Assembly: GCF_000243695.2 (NCBI RefSeq)
Contig: NZ_AHMN02000006.1
Coordinates: 1 to 64,000, forward strand
Origin: Leptospira kirschneri serovar Cynopteri str. 3522 CT
Lineage (GTDB): Bacteria; Spirochaetota; Leptospiria; Leptospirales; Leptospiraceae
Length of the DNA: 64,000 bases
Direction: 5' to 3'
Shown: positions 47,892-58,935 of the stretch, one piece after another
Position numbering within the stretch: position 1 is the stretch's first letter
How the letters are laid out: each line of letters begins with the position of its first letter
The notes under the pieces: model-generated
The model's database searches: none
Told to the model about the DNA's origin: nothing
What the model saw: only the letters and a program-made list of their open reading frames with translations
Translations under genes and position numbers: made by a program

Positions 47892-48151
47892 CTACATCGC
47901 GTCATTTCGCTTACTTGAATTCAATATGAGCTTTTCAAAATTTTCAAACCGGTTCTAAGTTTTGGAACAGATTCTTCTGGGAGTTCCCACATCTTAAGTT
48001 TCACTATAAGATCTCAAAGTTTGCAGCAGTGCCAAAATTAACGTTTTGAATCTTGATTGAAATATCTCTTCGCCGCTATTGTTTTAAAACACTTAGTAAA
48101 AAAAATAACGACGAAGAGAAATTCATTCATTAGAATATTCTAAAAAATGAA

Positions 48152-49489
<1,338 letters not shown>

Positions 49490-49513
49490 AACTTCAAATT
49501 CTTAAACATAAAT

Positions 49514-50374
49514 TCATTTTTTAGAATATTCAAAATTTTCTACATACTCTCCTACTAATTTTTGAAACTCATCAGGAGCTTTTTTGGGTCGAGACTTTGT
49601 AAGAGAAACCACCAACTGTTCGTCCTGAACTGCAAAGTATCTTAAACCGGTTTCAATGTCAGTAACCTCGTGCCTCATATAACTTCGAATCTTTTCAAAG
49701 GAATGAATCCAAGTACTTACTTTGATCTTTCTTCCCGCAGGAACCGGATGAAAAAATTGAAATACACCGCCCATAAAAAATAGAGTTGTATCCATTTCTA
49801 CAAAACGGTCCAGGGTCAAACCGGTTTCTGAGGAAAAAAACCATCTAGAATCTTCCACGATTCTCCAAAGATAAGCCGGATTATATTCTCCAAATATATT
49901 TCTCTCGCTGTAGAGAGTGATCATGGAAGTATCCACTGTTTTACAAGTTCCTCTAAAATCAGGAATCTGTGGAAATTGATCAAAACCGCTCATCTCCGTT
50001 TTCTCTAAAGGAAGAAGATCCATTGGACTTCCGTCTTTTTCCGAAAAGGTAAGAGTTTTAATCTCCGCCGCAATCGTTCCAGTATCCGATAAAACTTTCT
50101 GATCCCAAAAAATCTTACCATCTTTCAGAGGAAAAGCTTTCGTTTCCGTTTTTAAACAGGCCCCTTCCATCTGCTGAGCCAGAAATCGAATCTGAGACTC
50201 CAAAGGATGAATTTTGATCCCTTGAGATAGAATCTCCCGGATCGAAAAACCGTTCTTTTCGAGAGTTCGAAATCTTCCTTCCAGACAAAAATTCTCATAA
50301 GTCCTACTGGTAACGTGTCTCTGAGTATCCAAATCGGAAATCCGGGTCACGAGTTGGATTTCATCCGCGATCAT
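49514..50374 (-). CDS. Hotdog-fold thioesterase family protein
   Basis: 286 residues with two hotdog halves. The first (ISDLDTQRHVTSRTYENFCL) has the acyl-CoA/ACP thioesterase pattern D-x(3)-H-x(3)-Y of the 4-hydroxybenzoyl-CoA thioesterase group. The second (WRIVEDSRWFFSSETGLTLD, then FFHPVPAGRKIKVSTWIHSF) is a degenerate repeat of the fold. Substrate probably a fatty acyl thioester, given the thiolase 36 bp downstream. Divergent from tetR with a 258-bp shared control region. Confidence 0.75.
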   Translation of the reverse strand: MIADEIQLVTRISDLDTQRHVTSRTYENFCLEGRFRTLEKNGFSIREILSQGIKIHPLESQIRFLAQQMEGACLKTETKAFPLKDGKIFWDQKVLSDTGTIAAEIKTLTFSEKDGSPMDLLPLEKTEMSGFDQFPQIPDFRGTCKTVDTSMITLYSERNIFGEYNPAYLWRIVEDSRWFFSSETGLTLDRFVEMDTTLFFMGGVFQFFHPVPAGRKIKVSTWIHSFEKIRSYMRHEVTDIETGLRYFAVQDEQLVVSLTKSRPKKAPDEFQKLVGEYVENFEYSKK

Positions 50375-50523
50375 ATCGGCCTCCGTATTCTTTAGGAGAT
50401 TCTGACCCTATTTTGCGACCCGTAGGGAGCGAAATAGCGAAATGGAGCGAAATGGCATTCCCTCACATTTGCCTTTGGGGAGATTCTGACCCTAGTTTAG
50501 ACGAAGCCAAATTTAGATCAAAC

Positions 50524-50555
50524 AAAAAAAACAGAACGTTCGTTCTGTTTTTTTA
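50524..50555. promoter_or_regulatory. Perfect palindrome, candidate TetR operator
   Basis: AACAGAACG-TT-CGTTCTGTT (50530-50549), extended by A and T runs to a 30-bp near-perfect palindrome. It lies between the divergent thioesterase-thiolase operon and the tetR gene, ~80 bp before tetR. A-T runs on both sides would also make it terminator-like for either strand, but no gene ends here. Two GGAGATTCTGACCCTA direct repeats lie nearby at 50396 and 50479. Confidence 0.6.
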
Positions 50556-50574
50556 CACCAATCATTCAAAGTCA

Positions 50575-50604
50575 TTGACAGAAGATTTTTCCGATGGAAA
50601 AATG
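50575..50604 (+). promoter_or_regulatory. Possible tetR promoter
   Basis: TTGACA at 50575-50580; 17 bases later only a poor -10 (AAAAAT). It is 25 bp downstream of the palindrome and 30 bp upstream of the tetR ATG. Confidence 0.35.
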
Positions 50605-50632
50605 AACCTTAAGAAATCAGTTACGTTCCACT

Positions 50633-51247
50633 ATGAAAACTCAATCGCGTAAAAAGAAAGAATCCGGAACGGGAGTTCGGGAAAGAATTTTAGATACCGC
50701 TACCTCTCTTTTTTACAAACAAGGTTTTTCCAATACGGGTATGAGGCAAATCATTCAGGAATCCAATTCCGTTGCTGCAAGTCTCTACGACCACTATCCT
50801 TCTAAAAAAGAATTGGGACTTGCGTATCTCGCGCGTCAGGAAGAAAAAACTCTCAGCGATCTTCAAGGTTTGATGGATCGTTATCCAGACCTAGGAGAAT
50901 TTTTGAGAGCCTGGGTGATTCTCAAAGAAAAACAAATCCGTCACGGAGAATTTGTAGGTTGTCCTTTTGCTGGTTTTGCAAGTCAGGTTATGGATTCCGA
51001 TCCTGAATATACTGAATTTTTAAAAGACATTGTAAACAAATGGATTCGTATGATCAGTGATTATCTACAAAAGGTAATCGGATCGGGACAACTTAAAAGA
51101 AACATGGACATTCAATATGTGGCCAGAAGAATTTTAATGGCCTATCACGGTTCCATTACGATGTGGAGAATGACTCAGGAACTTCGTTTTATTCGAGAGA
51201 TGGACGATTCTCTTCGTGAAATCGTGGAAGAATATAGAATTCTTTAA
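50633..51247 (+). CDS. TetR/AcrR-family transcriptional regulator
   Basis: 204 residues. The N-terminal helix-turn-helix is canonical: [53 protein letters not shown]. The ligand domain (~70-200) resembles the YcdC/fatty-acid-type regulators with a hydrophobic core ([20 protein letters not shown]). It faces the thioesterase-thiolase operon, so it probably represses that operon and itself through the palindrome at 50530 in response to an acyl compound. Ligand not determinable from sequence. Confidence 0.93.
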   Translation: MKTQSRKKKESGTGVRERILDTATSLFYKQGFSNTGMRQIIQESNSVAASLYDHYPSKKELGLAYLARQEEKTLSDLQGLMDRYPDLGEFLRAWVILKEKQIRHGEFVGCPFAGFASQVMDSDPEYTEFLKDIVNKWIRMISDYLQKVIGSGQLKRNMDIQYVARRILMAYHGSITMWRMTQELRFIREMDDSLREIVEEYRIL

Positions 51248-51663
51248 TATACTTTAAATAAATTTCGTAAAAACTTTCCTTTTAAAGTTTTATAAATAGA
51301 AAAATCTTTATCTATACTGATAATTTGTTCTATTTTTTCTCTTTCAGCGATACACATCAATGAAGCATCCGCTAAATCCATTGGTAAATTTGAATATTTT
51401 TTCATTCGATTTTCTATATAACCAATGTCTTTTAAACTAAGATCTAAAATCTGAATTCCTCCCCTTTCTATCCATTCCAAAAAATCAGATTGAACCTCTA
51501 TCGAAAACGAAAGTAAATAAATAACTTCGGTTACAACGGCCCAAGTTGAAAATAAAGAACCCTTATAAGATTTGATAAAGTTGTAAATGGATCGGTGAAA
51601 TTTATCTTTAGAATTAAATAAAGCAACAATCGGACCAGAATCAATTAAGGCTACGTTTTGCAT
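51244..51663 (-). CDS. VapC-like PIN-domain toxin
   Basis: 139 residues from the ATG at 51663 ([20 protein letters not shown]); an earlier in-frame start would lie inside the antitoxin gene. PIN ribonuclease with acidic residues in LIDSGP, a Glu in [22 protein letters not shown] and ISIDKDF. It overlaps the 3' end of the RHH antitoxin gene by 23 bp, the coupled arrangement of TA pairs. The 3' end meets tetR tail to tail (4-bp overlap). The last ~60 bp are duplicated at 52764-52826. Confidence 0.88.
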   Translation of the reverse strand: MQNVALIDSGPIVALFNSKDKFHRSIYNFIKSYKGSLFSTWAVVTEVIYLLSFSIEVQSDFLEWIERGGIQILDLSLKDIGYIENRMKKYSNLPMDLADASLMCIAEREKIEQIISIDKDFSIYKTLKGKFLRNLFKVY

Positions 51664-51901
51664 GTTTTCCTTGGATTGACTGACGTAGATATTTTTTACG
51701 ATTTTGCGATAGATCAGAAATGTCCGTGGAATGTTTCCCAAATAAATCTTCACCTAATTCAAAAGGTGTTTTGATATTTTCATGATTTTTAATATATTCT
51801 ATTATAGATTCCTTAACAATTTCTGAACGACTTTTACCTTCAGACCTAGCAAACGTATCTAACTTCCTTTCCAATTCAGGCGGCAACCTCAGACTAATCA
51901 T
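51641..51901 (-). CDS. Ribbon-helix-helix antitoxin
   Basis: 86 residues. MISLRLPPELERKLDTFARS and EGKSRSEIVKESIIEYIKNH form a textbook RHH DNA-binding domain (CopG/Arc type). The C-terminal half (ELGEDLFGKHSTDISDLSQN) would wrap the toxin. It is upstream of and overlapping the PIN toxin gene and probably autoregulates the operon. No clear Shine-Dalgarno. Confidence 0.88.
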   Translation of the reverse strand: MISLRLPPELERKLDTFARSEGKSRSEIVKESIIEYIKNHENIKTPFELGEDLFGKHSTDISDLSQNRKKYLRQSIQGKHAKRSLN

Positions 51902-52022
51902 AATTTAAATGTATCACAAATTAGTATTACAATCAAGGAATTTATTTCGATAAATTCTGATAGATACGTAAATATTTTTTACATCTTATTGTTCATTGGA
52001 ACTAGGTATGATTAAATCAATA

Positions 52023-52126
52023 ATAGAGTTGTTGAAAAATTAATTCTCCATCTGTTTCTATTTTATGCAAATCGGCAATTGAAGCAGTTTTGTTAATCGC
52101 CACTATGGAATTTTTCAACAACTCTA
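52023..52126. mobile_element. Rep-A copy 9
   Basis: TAGAGTTGTTGAAAAATTAA to TTTTTCAACAACTCTA with TA ends, between the TA pair and a broken membrane gene. Confidence 0.8.
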
Positions 52127-52201
52127 ATATATTCTTTAAATAGATCGAAGGTTCCGGAATAATCTCTAAGTTTTAAAATTTTTCCAAAATATTTGAATCA
52201 A

Positions 52202-52555
52202 TTATTTCAGTAAATATTTATTGATCAGGTATAAAAAAGGGATTGGCACATTAAGAATTGAAGATACCAACACTAACATTTGACTGCTACCATCGTTTGA
52301 CGGGTGATAAATATCATAGATAAAATTACCCATAAATAAACAATCTATCATCAATATTGGATACAGAAATGATAATTTGGTGTACCATTTATCAAACACA
52401 TTCAATTTTACAAATATTAGAAGTATTATGGATGGAAAGTAAAACGGCAAAAGTAAAAAACTAAATCAAATTGCTTCAAGTTTCGAAGTAATAACAAATG
52501 TGACTATCAAAATTAGTATTTGAGATAATAGAGATAAAACTAAAAATTGAATCAT
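52202..52555 (-). pseudogene. Small membrane protein gene with an in-frame TGA
   Basis: From the ATG at 52555 the frame reads MIQFLVLSLLSQILILIVTF and on to KLEAI, then TGA (52466-52468), then continues open with SFLLLPFYFPSIILLIFVKL, DKWYTKLSFLYPILMIDCLF and a last helix to 52202. Read through it would be ~117 residues with four membrane helices. TGA is one base from TGG (Trp), a plausible ancestral codon here. No family is recognised. Leptospira uses TGA as stop, so this is a nonsense mutation or a truncated gene. Confidence 0.55.
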
Positions 52556-52861
52556 ATTTGATCTCGTAAAATATTTGCTGAACGAATATCTACTTAACAC
52601 ATTTATACTTTGTTATTACCTAAAAACATATTTAAATACCTACTGTTTTTATTATATTGTTTAGGAAAAGTATTTTCAAATGGAAGTTTAAGAAATTGCC
52701 TTTATTTTTCCTTTCTAAGGAATTCAAGAAAAAGGGCTTTTTTATAATTTTAGAACATGTAAAAACTTTCCTTTTAAAGTTTTATAAAAAGAAAAATCCT
52801 TATCTATACTGATAATTCGTTTTTCAAGTAACCGATTCAAAATAAAAACGAATTTTTCATT
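52556..52861. other. Intergenic with a duplicated toxin 3' end
   Basis: 52764-52826 repeats the 3' end of the PIN toxin gene at 51262-51324 (63 bp, three mismatches by eye). Nothing else seen. Confidence 0.75.
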
Positions 52862-53362
52862 ATGAAAAACAAAATTTTACTCTCGATTATTGTACTATGT
52901 TTTGGATTTATTGGCTGTTTAAAGGCAAATGGAGATTCAAATCAGACGAACTCTAAAGGAGGAATGATGAATTACGAAATCAACAAATCTGATGAGGATT
53001 GGAAAAACGAACTCACTCCGGAACAGTATAAAATTTTAAGACAAAAGGGAACCGAGATGGCTTTTACCGGAGCCCTGTATAAAAATCAAGACAAAGGCAA
53101 GTATGTTTGTGCGGCCTGCGGCGCCGTTTTATTTTCTTCCGATACTAAGTATGAATCCGGTTCCGGTTGGCCTTCTTTTTATCAGCCCGTTAAAGAAGGA
53201 GTAGTCGACAAACAAAAGGATAGCAGCTATGGAATGGAAAGAACGGAAATTCTTTGTTCTAAGTGTGGAGGACATCTAGGTCACGTTTTCAATGATGGAC
53301 CAAGACCTACTGGATTGCGTTATTGTATCAATTCCGCTTCTTTAAAGTTTCAAAAAGAATAA
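52862..53362 (+). CDS. msrB: Exported lipoprotein-type peptide-methionine (R)-S-oxide reductase
   Basis: 166 residues. A lipoprotein signal ([11 protein letters not shown], Cys19) precedes a complete MsrB domain, so the enzyme is predicted to sit in the periplasm or outer envelope. Zinc Cys pairs: CAAC (83, 86) and CSKC (132, 135). Active-site blocks: [17 protein letters not shown] and RYCINS with the catalytic Cys155. No MsrA domain is fused. It would repair oxidised methionines in exported proteins; the electron donor in that compartment is unknown. An internal Met (MMNYEI, residues 35-36) could in principle give a cytoplasmic form. Confidence 0.93.
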   Translation: MKNKILLSIIVLCFGFIGCLKANGDSNQTNSKGGMMNYEINKSDEDWKNELTPEQYKILRQKGTEMAFTGALYKNQDKGKYVCAACGAVLFSSDTKYESGSGWPSFYQPVKEGVVDKQKDSSYGMERTEILCSKCGGHLGHVFNDGPRPTGLRYCINSASLKFQKE

Positions 53363-53458
53363 AATCAATATAACTTCTTTAGATTTCTCGGAAAAGTTCC
53401 TACTTTCTTTTTTTGATTTTCAAGTTGTGGTGATACGGAAAATCATACCTAAATCCGG

Positions 53459-54385
53459 ATGAGCAACTTCATGAATGATCACCTCGCCTATGTTTCCGAC
53501 AATCGTTCCGTTCGTAATCCAATTCTTCAATTTTTAGCAGAGAAATGGTATACGGTTCTTTATTTTTGGCATTCAATCATTGGAATTTTCATTCAATTAG
53601 AAGATTCTCCGGAAGGTGATAAACGTCCTGTCGTTTTGGTCCCCGGATTTTTAGGTAGAACCCTTTCTTGGAAATCGATGTATAAACACCTTTCCGCAAA
53701 TGGACATCCTGTATATACGGTTCCTCTCGGATTTCAAGTAGGTAATATCCGAAAAAAAAGTAAACTTTTAGAAACGTTTCTAATCGAAAAGAATATCCAG
53801 AATTGTTATATCGTCGGTCACTCGACCGGAGGTTTGATCGCAGCGGGCCTTACTTACAAAGGAAGAGATAGAGTTAAAAAACTTTTTATCACAGGAACTC
53901 CTGTAAAAGGAACCTATCTGGCTTATTTTACTCCTATATTTATTTCTAGCTGGCAGTCTATGCCTGATTCTAAGTTTATCCAGGAGATCGGCGAAGTATT
54001 TGAAAAGTTGCCTAACGTTCAATCCGTTTTTACGAGAAAAGATCAGTTTATTCTCCCTTCCGAAAATTCTCGCTTAGGTCATTTTGACGACGTGGAATTT
54101 CCAGAAGCGGGACATTTCAATCTTTTTATGGGTCCCTTAGGTATAGAATGTCTTTTCGATTTGATCACAGCGGAAGAAAACAAAGACCCTAAACCGATCA
54201 TTAGAAAAGTAGAATCTTCTAAAGTAGACCAGAAAACGATCGAATCATCTATTACTGATTCCAAACCTCTTACCGTTGTCGCCAAAAAAACAAACTTTAA
54301 AACAACTGATTCAAAAAAGAAAGCAAAATCAAAACAAATCCTTAAGAAAAAGTCGACCCCCGCAAAGAAAAAAAAGGGAAAATAA
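53459..54385 (+). CDS. Alpha/beta-hydrolase, lipase-like
   Basis: 308 residues. [20 protein letters not shown] begins the fold, with oxyanion-type PGFLG; the nucleophile elbow is [12 protein letters not shown], and a late [11 protein letters not shown] holds the likely catalytic His. This is the PGAP1/lipase class 2 pattern. The last ~45 residues are a Lys/Ser/Thr-rich tail ([16 protein letters not shown]) that may bind nucleic acid or anionic lipid. No signal peptide. Substrate unknown, likely an ester lipid. Downstream of msrB by ~100 bp. Confidence 0.82.
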   Translation: MSNFMNDHLAYVSDNRSVRNPILQFLAEKWYTVLYFWHSIIGIFIQLEDSPEGDKRPVVLVPGFLGRTLSWKSMYKHLSANGHPVYTVPLGFQVGNIRKKSKLLETFLIEKNIQNCYIVGHSTGGLIAAGLTYKGRDRVKKLFITGTPVKGTYLAYFTPIFISSWQSMPDSKFIQEIGEVFEKLPNVQSVFTRKDQFILPSENSRLGHFDDVEFPEAGHFNLFMGPLGIECLFDLITAEENKDPKPIIRKVESSKVDQKTIESSITDSKPLTVVAKKTNFKTTDSKKKAKSKQILKKKSTPAKKKKGK

Positions 54386-54460
54386 CATTCTTATTTTAGA
54401 ATATAAAAAAATCCGAACATACTCTTTTATAATATTGAGTATAATTGCCCATTTTCAAAA

Positions 54461-54547
54461 GAGTTTTTGAAAAATTCCATAGTATGGATTCACAAAACTG
54501 CTTCAGTTGACCGTTTCAATACAACGAAAACAGATTCATTTTTCTGA
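54461..54547. mobile_element. Rep-A copy 11, right end lost
   Basis: GAGTTTTTGAAAAATTCCAT begins it. It breaks off after CAGATTCATTTTTCTG, where Rep-C interior sequence and the 46-bp array start. Confidence 0.65.
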
Positions 54548-54569
54548 AAAAAATTGGAATTTGAACTTT

Positions 54570-54937
54570 ACAGATCGATTCTTTAAATGTAGAGACTATT
54601 ACAAATTACGATTTTACAGATCAATTCTTTAAATGTGGGAACTATTACAAATTACGATTTGACAGATCAATTCTTTAAATGTGGGAACTATTACAAATTA
54701 CGATTTGACAGTTCAATCCTAAAAATGTGGGAACTATTACAAATTACAATTTTACAGATCAATTCTTTAAATGTGGGAACTATTACAAATTACGATTTGA
54801 CAGTTCAATCCTAAAAATGTGGGAACTATTACAAATTACAATTTTACAGATCAATTCTTTAAATGTAGGGGCTATTACAAATTACGATTTTACAGTTCAA
54901 TCCTGAAAATGTGGGAGCTATTACTTTTAAAAAATTT
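54570..54937. repeat. Eight tandem 46-bp repeats (VNTR-like)
   Basis: The unit start ACAG(A/T)TC occurs at 54570, 54616, 54662, 54708, 54754, 54800, 54846 and 54892, always 46 bp apart. Two unit types (ACAGATCAATTCTTTAAATG and ACAGTTCAATCCTAAAAATG) alternate from the third unit on. The array ends in a Rep-C right terminus (TTACGCCGAATTCATGTTA, to 54967), and the unit is the same as the interior of the Rep-C at 24409. Not a CRISPR: there are no unique spacers. Confidence 0.92.
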
Positions 54938-54965
54938 TTTTCCGTTTTCTTACGCCGAATTCATG

Positions 54966-56036
54966 TTATTGAATTCTAAAAGTTAAAAAATTTTTTCCAA
55001 ATTTTCTAGTTTCAAAACCGGACCAATCTGGATTTATAGGGGATTGAATAAAAACGGCTACAGTAGTTTCTTCACCTAACAAAAAATCAGAAATGGTCCG
55101 AATTTTTTCGCCTTTCTTATCCCAAAAAGAATAAGGAGGATCTAAAAAAAAGATTCTAGAAATTTCGGGAATATCGAGTTTATCATAAAAACGGAATACA
55201 TCCTTTCTGTAAACTTGACAGTTATCTCCAAATTTAGAGAAAAGTTTTCTAAGGTAATCTGACCTTTCCCAAGCCAATTCGTACAAAACAATTCTTGCAA
55301 ATCCTCGACTCACCGCCTCCAGACCCATCTGTCCCGAACCCGCAAAAAAATCTACAAACGCGGATTCTTCCTGTATCAATCTACCCTTTAAAACCAGAGA
55401 ACCGATCATATCAAAAACAGATTTTTTTAATATTGCAGGGGTAAAGTTAGTGTTTCCCGCAATCGCGGGAGGAGTTTCGATCGATTTGCCTTTAAACTTT
55501 CCAGTTTGTACTTTGAGTATCTTCAAGTTTGTGGTTCCAAATTCTTTAAGTTTAACAAGAATTTGTTTTGCTTCGGAAAAATTTCCAGCTTCGTATAAAA
55601 TACACGCGTAAGTATATAACCCCTCCGCATAACGTATAGAAGACGAACCTTTTTCGGTAAAAATTTTTCCCCAATAGATTCCGGATGATTCGTCTCCCAA
55701 TACCAGACAACGTTCCAAAAATAAAAACACAGAATTGTAAAAAATTCCGGGATGTGATTCCTTCTTCTCATAAATACTTCTCAGAGTTTTATCAATTTCT
55801 TCTGGATCTTTTTCGGAAGCGGTATATAAAAGTAGAATTTTATAATCTACTTCTTCCCTACGCAACGCAACCCTAGAAACCTTTACTAAAGTATCATAAT
55901 TTCCTTTTTTGTAAAAATCATATACGTCGCTGAAGTCGGTAGAAAAAACCCTTTGAGAAAAAAATAGTAAGGGTACAAATACGAACCCGCAAAGCCGGTT
56001 TTTTACAAATCGCCAAACCGGCCGGGTATTTTTCAA
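54966..56036 (-). CDS. RsmD-type 16S rRNA m2G966 methyltransferase fused to an exported-type N-terminal helical domain
   Basis: 356 residues from the TTG at 56036, which overlaps the TGA of the zinc-ribbon gene (TTGA). Residues ~1-33 look like a signal peptide (basic, then [17 protein letters not shown]); ~35-170 form a helical TPR-like domain ([40 protein letters not shown]). From ~172 a complete RsmD domain follows: [34 protein letters not shown] (AdoMet motif I) and [10 protein letters not shown] (catalytic DPPY). RsmD alone is ~190 residues and cytoplasmic. The fusion may reflect merged neighbouring genes, with internal initiation at a TTG (TTGAAGATACTC) before the RsmD part. Confidence 0.8.
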   Translation of the reverse strand: MKNTRPVWRFVKNRLCGFVFVPLLFFSQRVFSTDFSDVYDFYKKGNYDTLVKVSRVALRREEVDYKILLLYTASEKDPEEIDKTLRSIYEKKESHPGIFYNSVFLFLERCLVLGDESSGIYWGKIFTEKGSSSIRYAEGLYTYACILYEAGNFSEAKQILVKLKEFGTTNLKILKVQTGKFKGKSIETPPAIAGNTNFTPAILKKSVFDMIGSLVLKGRLIQEESAFVDFFAGSGQMGLEAVSRGFARIVLYELAWERSDYLRKLFSKFGDNCQVYRKDVFRFYDKLDIPEISRIFFLDPPYSFWDKKGEKIRTISDFLLGEETTVAVFIQSPINPDWSGFETRKFGKNFLTFRIQ

Positions 56037-56233
56037 AGTTCGATCACTGCAGAGGAGCCACACATAGGACAAATCGGCCCTTCAGGTCCATAGTCTTCCG
56101 CTTCATAAGCGTCCTCTTCCCAACGATGATCACAATCTTCACAGGCAAACGTTAACACCTCTTCGCCGGTAACATCTTCATCGTAATCAGTCTCAACTTC
56201 AAAATCTTCGTCAAAATCGTAATTGTAAGGCAT
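56033..56233 (-). CDS. Small acidic zinc-ribbon protein
   Basis: 66 residues. An acidic N-terminus ([18 protein letters not shown]) is followed by a zinc ribbon with CEDC (about 31-34) and CPMC (55-58), the FmdB/rubredoxin-like spacing. Probably cytoplasmic. The stop overlaps the TTG start of the downstream gene, so the two are coupled. Function unknown. Confidence 0.8.
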   Translation of the reverse strand: MPYNYDFDEDFEVETDYDEDVTGEEVLTFACEDCDHRWEEDAYEAEDYGPEGPICPMCGSSAVIEL

Positions 56234-56329
56234 AGAAATCCACGGAATCAGGGGAGTCCTCTATGTCAAGTTTTAGGGAATTAAAAAATACGTGAACCCA
56301 GAATGGGCCTGTAAAAAATCGACGAAAGT

Positions 56330-57337
<1,008 letters not shown>

Positions 57338-57360
57338 AGATTCCTCAAAATTTTGATCGA

Positions 57361-57783
57361 ATGTTAAACGAAGTGAAATTATTTTCTCTCCAAAAAATCT
57401 TAAAAAAAATTTTCCGAATCGTTTTTGCATTTTTACTTTTTCACTGCGGACTAAAACCGGTTCCTCCTCCCGAAGGTAAGTTCTGCGACGTTTGGCACAA
57501 ACCAATAGAATGTATAGAATTGGATTTCAGAAATGGAATCGGAAATCTAGGCCAAGGAATTTTTCCGATGCGCATGAAAAGTATAGTTTTATATAACATC
57601 GAAATCGAAAACCAGCAAAACGTTTCCGTAGAAGTACTTCACGAACATAGAGTAAGAATTACTTTTCCCGGAAAAGAACCCAGACTTTATCTGAAGATCA
57701 AAGACAAACGAGATCGTGTAAAAAAATGGGAAAAAGCAAAAGAAGAATGGAACGAATTTTTTAAATCGAACGATACTCCTTAG
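57361..57783 (+). CDS. Hypothetical lipoprotein
   Basis: 140 residues. A long basic N-region (MLNEVKLFSLQKILKKIFRI) and a hydrophobic stretch end in FLLFHC (Cys29), a likely lipidation site. The mature part has FCDVWHKPIECIELDF, suggesting a disulphide, and a Lys-rich C-terminus. Not recognised. Probably co-transcribed with the TPR-like gene upstream. Confidence 0.65.
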   Translation: MLNEVKLFSLQKILKKIFRIVFAFLLFHCGLKPVPPPEGKFCDVWHKPIECIELDFRNGIGNLGQGIFPMRMKSIVLYNIEIENQQNVSVEVLHEHRVRITFPGKEPRLYLKIKDKRDRVKKWEKAKEEWNEFFKSNDTP

Positions 57784-58233
57784 ATAAATTATAATTTTTA
57801 TAATACTTAAATATTATAGTTCCACAAAATCATTATACAAGTAATATAAAGAATCACTTTTAACGTAAATCCGTTTTAAGAATTTGTATAGATATAAACA
57901 ATTCTTGATATTCATCAACGCTTAAGTAACTTTAAATTTTATAAGATTTTTATAATAAATAAAAATTTACATTTCTTAGGGGCCATAAATTTTACCTTAT
58001 AAAATTCTAAAATAGAATCTCTAAAAAATGAAAAGTTATAATAAAATATTTTTTATGGTTAAAAGATTATTTTATAATATTAAAAATTCTTTTTGAGAAG
58101 TTTTCTAATACTAGGACGGCCTCTTAAATAAAAATTCGACAAGTAAACAGAAAACAGATTTAAAATTTTCGATTCTCGTTCATTCTATAGAAAAATTATT
58201 TACCGATCGAAACAAATTCGTATAATCAAAACG
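57784..58233. other. AT-rich intergenic region
   Basis: A lone decayed Rep-C end (TTTTAACGTAAATCCG at 57858) and T/A-rich tracts. No gene or repeat array. Contains the promoter of the response-regulator operon. Confidence 0.6.
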
Positions 58234-58935
58234 ATGGCACCACAAAAAATTTCCACAACAACCAAACCTAATTATTTGGTTTCCATCGTAGAGGATAACT
58301 CTCACGCCGCGCTCAATCTTCAAGAACTTCTTTCTAAATCTAACGAATTTAAATTTTTAGAACACTATTCAAATTCCCACAAAGCAATCGAACAAATCCC
58401 TTTCAATACACCGGATATAGTAATTTTGGATATAGGACTTCCAGAAAAGAACGGATTAGAATGTTTGAAAGAACTCAAAGAAAAAACACCTAACACTAAA
58501 TATGTGATATTTACGGTTTTTGAAGACGAAGAAAAAATTGTAGAAGCAATCCAAGCAGGAGCATCCGGTTATCTTTTAAAGGATACTTCTCCGGAACTGT
58601 TTTTGGCGGAACTCAAAGTAATCGTATTAGGAGGAGCTCCTCTTACTCCTAGAATTGCGGATAAGATCATTCGAGAATTCACCAAAAAAGAAGAATCTAA
58701 AAATCAACCGGTTCAAAATACTTTAGGGCTTACAAAAAGAAAACTTCAAATTCTCAATTTTATCGCGCTTGGAATGACCGTTTCCGACATCGCTGACGAA
58801 TTAGATATATCCAGCCATACCGTCAGCAGACATATCGAAAAGATTTATAAAAAAATGGAAGTTCACTCCAAATCAGAGGCAATCATACGCGGAAGAAGGA
58901 TGGGGATCATTCAAGACATTCCCGGATATCCTTAA
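58234..58935 (+). CDS. LuxR/NarL-family response regulator
   Basis: 233 residues. The receiver domain has Glu20/Asp21, the phosphoacceptor Asp66 in [12 protein letters not shown], Thr94 and Lys116 (YLLKD), so it is complete. The C-terminal LuxR helix-turn-helix reads [20 protein letters not shown] and [18 protein letters not shown]. It would activate or repress transcription when phosphorylated by the histidine kinase encoded next, whose ATG overlaps this gene's stop (TAATG), a coupled two-component operon. Confidence 0.95.
   Translation: MAPQKISTTTKPNYLVSIVEDNSHAALNLQELLSKSNEFKFLEHYSNSHKAIEQIPFNTPDIVILDIGLPEKNGLECLKELKEKTPNTKYVIFTVFEDEEKIVEAIQAGASGYLLKDTSPELFLAELKVIVLGGAPLTPRIADKIIREFTKKEESKNQPVQNTLGLTKRKLQILNFIALGMTVSDIADELDISSHTVSRHIEKIYKKMEVHSKSEAIIRGRRMGIIQDIPGYP

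Larger units (their letters stand above)
46723..48151. other. Repeat-rich region with one gene remnant
   Basis: Rep-C (46802-46969), Rep-D within a degraded Rep-C (47191-47355, right end near 47412), a half Rep-A (47419-47491), and an open coding-like fragment (47713-47891). 47892-48151 has no recognised feature. Confidence 0.65.

Noticed and set aside
54570..54937. Possible CRISPR array
   Set aside because: Units repeat over their whole 46 bp with no unique spacers, and no cas gene is nearby.
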